A stretch of 27,500 nt of DNA, from NCBI GenBank assembly GCA_963170055.1, contig CAUJGJ010000083.1, positions 4,106,601 to 4,134,100 on the forward strand, written 5' to 3'. The notes under the pieces were generated by a model. That model saw nothing but the letters and a program-made list of their open reading frames with translations, did no database searches and was not told the origin of the DNA. This document shows positions 13,401 to 27,500 of this stretch, one piece after another. The stretch comes from Halisarca cf. caerulea (Eukaryota > Porifera > Demospongiae > Chondrillida > Halisarcidae). Within the stretch, counting starts at the first letter, position 1. Each line of letters opens with the position of its first letter. A program made the translations under genes and the position numbers.

Positions 13401-14510
13401 TATACAGTTGTTCACATACTTCAGATTACACACACACAAGCATCCATGATTATACAGTACACACAGAGCCTCACCTCACCCACGTACCTGATGTACATGA
13501 ACCCCAGGCCTCTGAGGTAGGGAGAGTCTGCATGGTCCAAAAGACCCTTCAACTGCTTGCGCGTCAGCTTCAGTGTGAAGAGCTTGTACAGTAGACAGTA
13601 GGGGGTGGAGACAATCCCACCTGCTGACACGCCCCTCACCTGCAGTGAACAAGAAGAAAAACATCTCTCACGTACTGCCTGTGAGAACAGGGGTACAGGG
13701 TCAAAATCACGAAACCTTTAGTTGCATGCTGCACAACTACATCAGCATTTTTGCAAGACTGCAACTGTACCAGCCACACCTGGGGTCTGGCGTCATGCCA
13801 CCACCCCAGATGCACACACGGCAAGCACACTGTGTGGAGGGAACAATCACACAAGTGAAAAGAACCACAAAGAACACAGTCTCTGCCCCGCTCCCACAAC
13901 TCACCTTAATCCTGTTCTCGGCCCCTCACAGTGTGACACATACAGGACACTGCGTCACACACACATGCACACGTTTCTATGACAACGCAACAAAAGGCTG
14001 TAATGGACTGTTTCCATAGCAACCACTCACCTCACCAGCATGACCAATCTGTGAGGCAAGCTTTCGGCTGTTCTTCTCCCATGGCTCAAGGTGACCCACC
14101 TGCAAACGGGAAGGACCGGACTGATTAAAAGTCATGTAATAATAACTCCGCCCATAGGCGCCTAAATGATCCCAAGCCTCTTTACAAACCCTATTACAAA
14201 TCATTCAATCATACCACTGACTTGCAAAATATAACTAAGTAGCCTGCTACACGTATATACGTATCAAAAACTTAAAACTTCACTGGACACACTTCGATGT
14301 ACCTTGTAGAAAATTTCATCCACAACCTCGTGGTAGGTCTTAAGACGATACAAATCTTGCTTAAAATAAGGTGAAGACTTTATATTCTTCAAAATTAAAC
14401 TATTAATTCATTGTCTCCTTATTACCCCACAGAGGAAGGGTATTGTTCTTCTTATTAATCGGTAATTCGTCCCCACTTTCTTGATCTTCTGAGTACTCTT
14501 CTTCGGCCAT
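12438..14510 (-). CDS. PRPF38B: PRPF38B, pre-mRNA splicing factor 38B with RS-rich tail, 5 exons, one apparent frameshift
   Basis: Exons on the minus strand: 14510-14303, 14099-14031, 13639-13488, 13321-13261, 13181-12438. The total is 1234 nt, 2 short of 412 codons. The PRP38 domain is clear: TLPLWGNKETMN, SSPYFKQDLYRLKTYHEVVDE, VGHLEPWEKNSRKLA, GVSAGGIVSTPYCLLYKLFT, LTRKQ, DSPYLRGLGFMYIRY, then VIDLKAGGGFQTTIGEMC and FPRIPVVV. The C-terminal ~130 residues are RS/RD repeats ending in SSRSSRY. Known role: a spliceosome-associated protein related to yeast Prp38, nuclear. After ATG-AAT in exon 1 (14405-14400) the frame hits TAA; adding 2 nt restores N-L-N-S-L-I-L-K-N-I and the rest of the domain. 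The exon is then exactly 210 nt (70 codons). I read this as a 2-nt deletion, either an assembly error or a damaged allele. Confidence 0.9.
12555..12925 (-). repeat. 27-bp period repeat encoding the RS/RD tail of PRPF38B
   Basis: In the last PRPF38B exon the DNA repeats with a period of about 27 bp, giving the 9-residue unit RDRSRSRDR, perfect in places (12770-12850) and drifting at the ends. A complementary frame is also open for long stretches, a side effect of the repeat. The array is in frame, so unit number changes would lengthen or shorten the RS domain without breaking it. Confidence 0.8.
13350..13395 (+). repeat. (CA)n microsatellite
   Basis: In the PRPF38B intron upstream (gene sense) of exon 13321-13261; UG in the transcript, close to the acceptor. 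Confidence 0.95.
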
Positions 14511-14622
14511 TTTGCTCACGTGCAGCACAATGACGTCATACACGTGCACATTCAGAATATCAGTGCGAGTCACGTGCACCACAATAAAATACCTTGAAAT
14601 CACATTAAAACTCAGAGAAAGC
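14511..14622 (-). promoter_or_regulatory. Compact PRPF38B promoter with CRE and three CACGTG E-boxes
   Basis: This 112-bp gap separates the GBP-like stop codon from the PRPF38B start. It contains a perfect palindromic CRE, TGACGTCA, at 14531-14538, and CACGTG boxes at 14517-14522, 14541-14546 and 14571-14576, the last two 30 bp apart. The start codon lies in AAAATGGCC, similar to a YY1 element. CREB/ATF and USF/MYC-type factors bind such sites; actual use here is inferred. The upstream gene must also end its transcript here. Confidence 0.65.
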
Positions 14623-23493
<8,871 letters not shown>

Positions 23494-23992
23494 TTCCTCA
23501 ATTCTGTCCTCATGACCTGTAGCGTCTTCTACTTCGTCTCCTTGAATGAACTCCTGACTTAGTATGTGCTCTGAATCTTGACATTTTGCATCATCTCCTA
23601 CATCCCTCGAGCACTCTTGCCCGCCGTTTTTACTGGCTATGCCGCTAATGGTACAGACACCTGGCGACCATGGGAGGAAACAGGCGTTTACAGAAGCAAA
23701 AAGGTCAACTGCAGGTGTATTTCACTCACACAAAATGTAGAATAAATGCACTGCATTCATTCTTGTAAAAGAAAACCTAGCAACACGTCGCCAAGCCGGA
23801 CCTTAGGGGTCTTTACGTTTTATCGCGTTCACGCGGAGAAGCAGTTTCGATAGGGACTTTCCCTAACTCAACCTGCACACAATCAATCTATAAGGTATTT
23901 TATTTCACCATAGTTCACCCAGTCACTGCTCCATTAAGTACTAATCTGGGGTGGCAAGAGCAAGCATACGCTGACCAGTACAGCTCAGAAGA
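23494..23992. promoter_or_regulatory. Divergent spacer between GBP-like gene and PHPT1
   Basis: About 500 bp separate the chosen start of the GBP-like gene (minus) from the PHPT1 start (plus). The part up to about 23710 stays open in the GBP reading frame (acidic, low complexity) and may still be coding or 5' leader. The remaining 280 bp has no microsatellite and is the likely shared promoter. I see no clear TATA box. Confidence 0.4.
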
Positions 23993-27148
<3,156 letters not shown>

Positions 27149-27500
27149 CCCACCATCCACCATCCCTCACCTCACAAACCATCCCTCACCTCACAAACCT
27201 TACCGTAACCATATCATCTGTCTTGTTACTTCTTGTTGTTACCTTAGTGTGTGTTGTATGTTGCCAGGATATGGATCACATGTCGTAAATGTTTATTTCA
27301 TTGAATACTCTGGCCAAATGTGATTGGAACCACTTTAACAAAGTCTAGGTCTAACTGTAATACGCATGTATGCACACAGACTGCGAATGAGGGAAAAACT
27401 CAAGTGATACATGCAACATGTTTTGCTATGCTCTCAACATGCACACATGTGTATACTAAGGCATGTCGACTGGCCCAACATGTCTTCTTTAGCAACATTT

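Overview
This is animal (metazoan) genomic DNA, not microbial. The genes are cut into many small exons with GT..AG introns, and (CA)n/(TG)n microsatellites occur in introns and spacers throughout. The gene set (an axonemal protein, a SAGA subunit, a spliceosome factor, a phosphohistidine phosphatase and a GB1-type large GTPase), the compact spacing and the abundance of TACA/ATGC-type simple repeats make me favour a marine invertebrate, most likely a sponge. That assignment is inference.

Five genes can be modelled exon by exon with intron phases that close. From left to right: (1) an AXDND1-like axonemal gene, minus strand, 3517 to 201 and running off the left edge; (2) TADA1, plus strand, 3838-6221, 7 exons, complete, divergent from AXDND1 across a 320-bp shared promoter that carries an RFX X-box; (3) PRPF38B, minus strand, 14510-12438, 5 exons, with an apparent 2-nt deletion in exon 1; (4) a large guanylate-binding-protein (GBP/atlastin superfamily) gene, minus strand, about 23493-14623, 23 exons, whose last codon lies only 112 bp from the PRPF38B start; (5) PHPT1, plus strand, 23993-27148, 3 exons, divergent from the GBP gene. 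A broken dynamin-like GTPase fragment lies at about 9854-10708.

The spacer between TADA1 and PRPF38B (6222-12437) is mostly repeat: a 20-bp minisatellite of about 31 units, a MITE-like element touching it, two tRNA-derived elements in tandem, an inverted pair of a dispersed repeat with CA tails, a CT-rich block and several TG/CA arrays.

The most interesting material is in the GBP-like gene. It has an RD-to-QD change at the expected G4 motif and a tryptophan-rich hydrophobic C-terminal tail. One 5' splice site is repeated seven times at exact multiples of 15 bp, all in frame. A perfect 44-bp inverted repeat, extended by complementary CA and TG arrays, flanks nine of its exons. In the minus-strand genes nearly every dinucleotide array reads as UG in the transcript.

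The five genes do not form one pathway. AXDND1 belongs to motile cilia, TADA1 to transcriptional coactivation, PRPF38B to splicing, PHPT1 to protein-histidine dephosphorylation and the GBP-like protein to membrane remodelling or cell-autonomous defence. Neighbouring genes are linked by shared promoters rather than by function.
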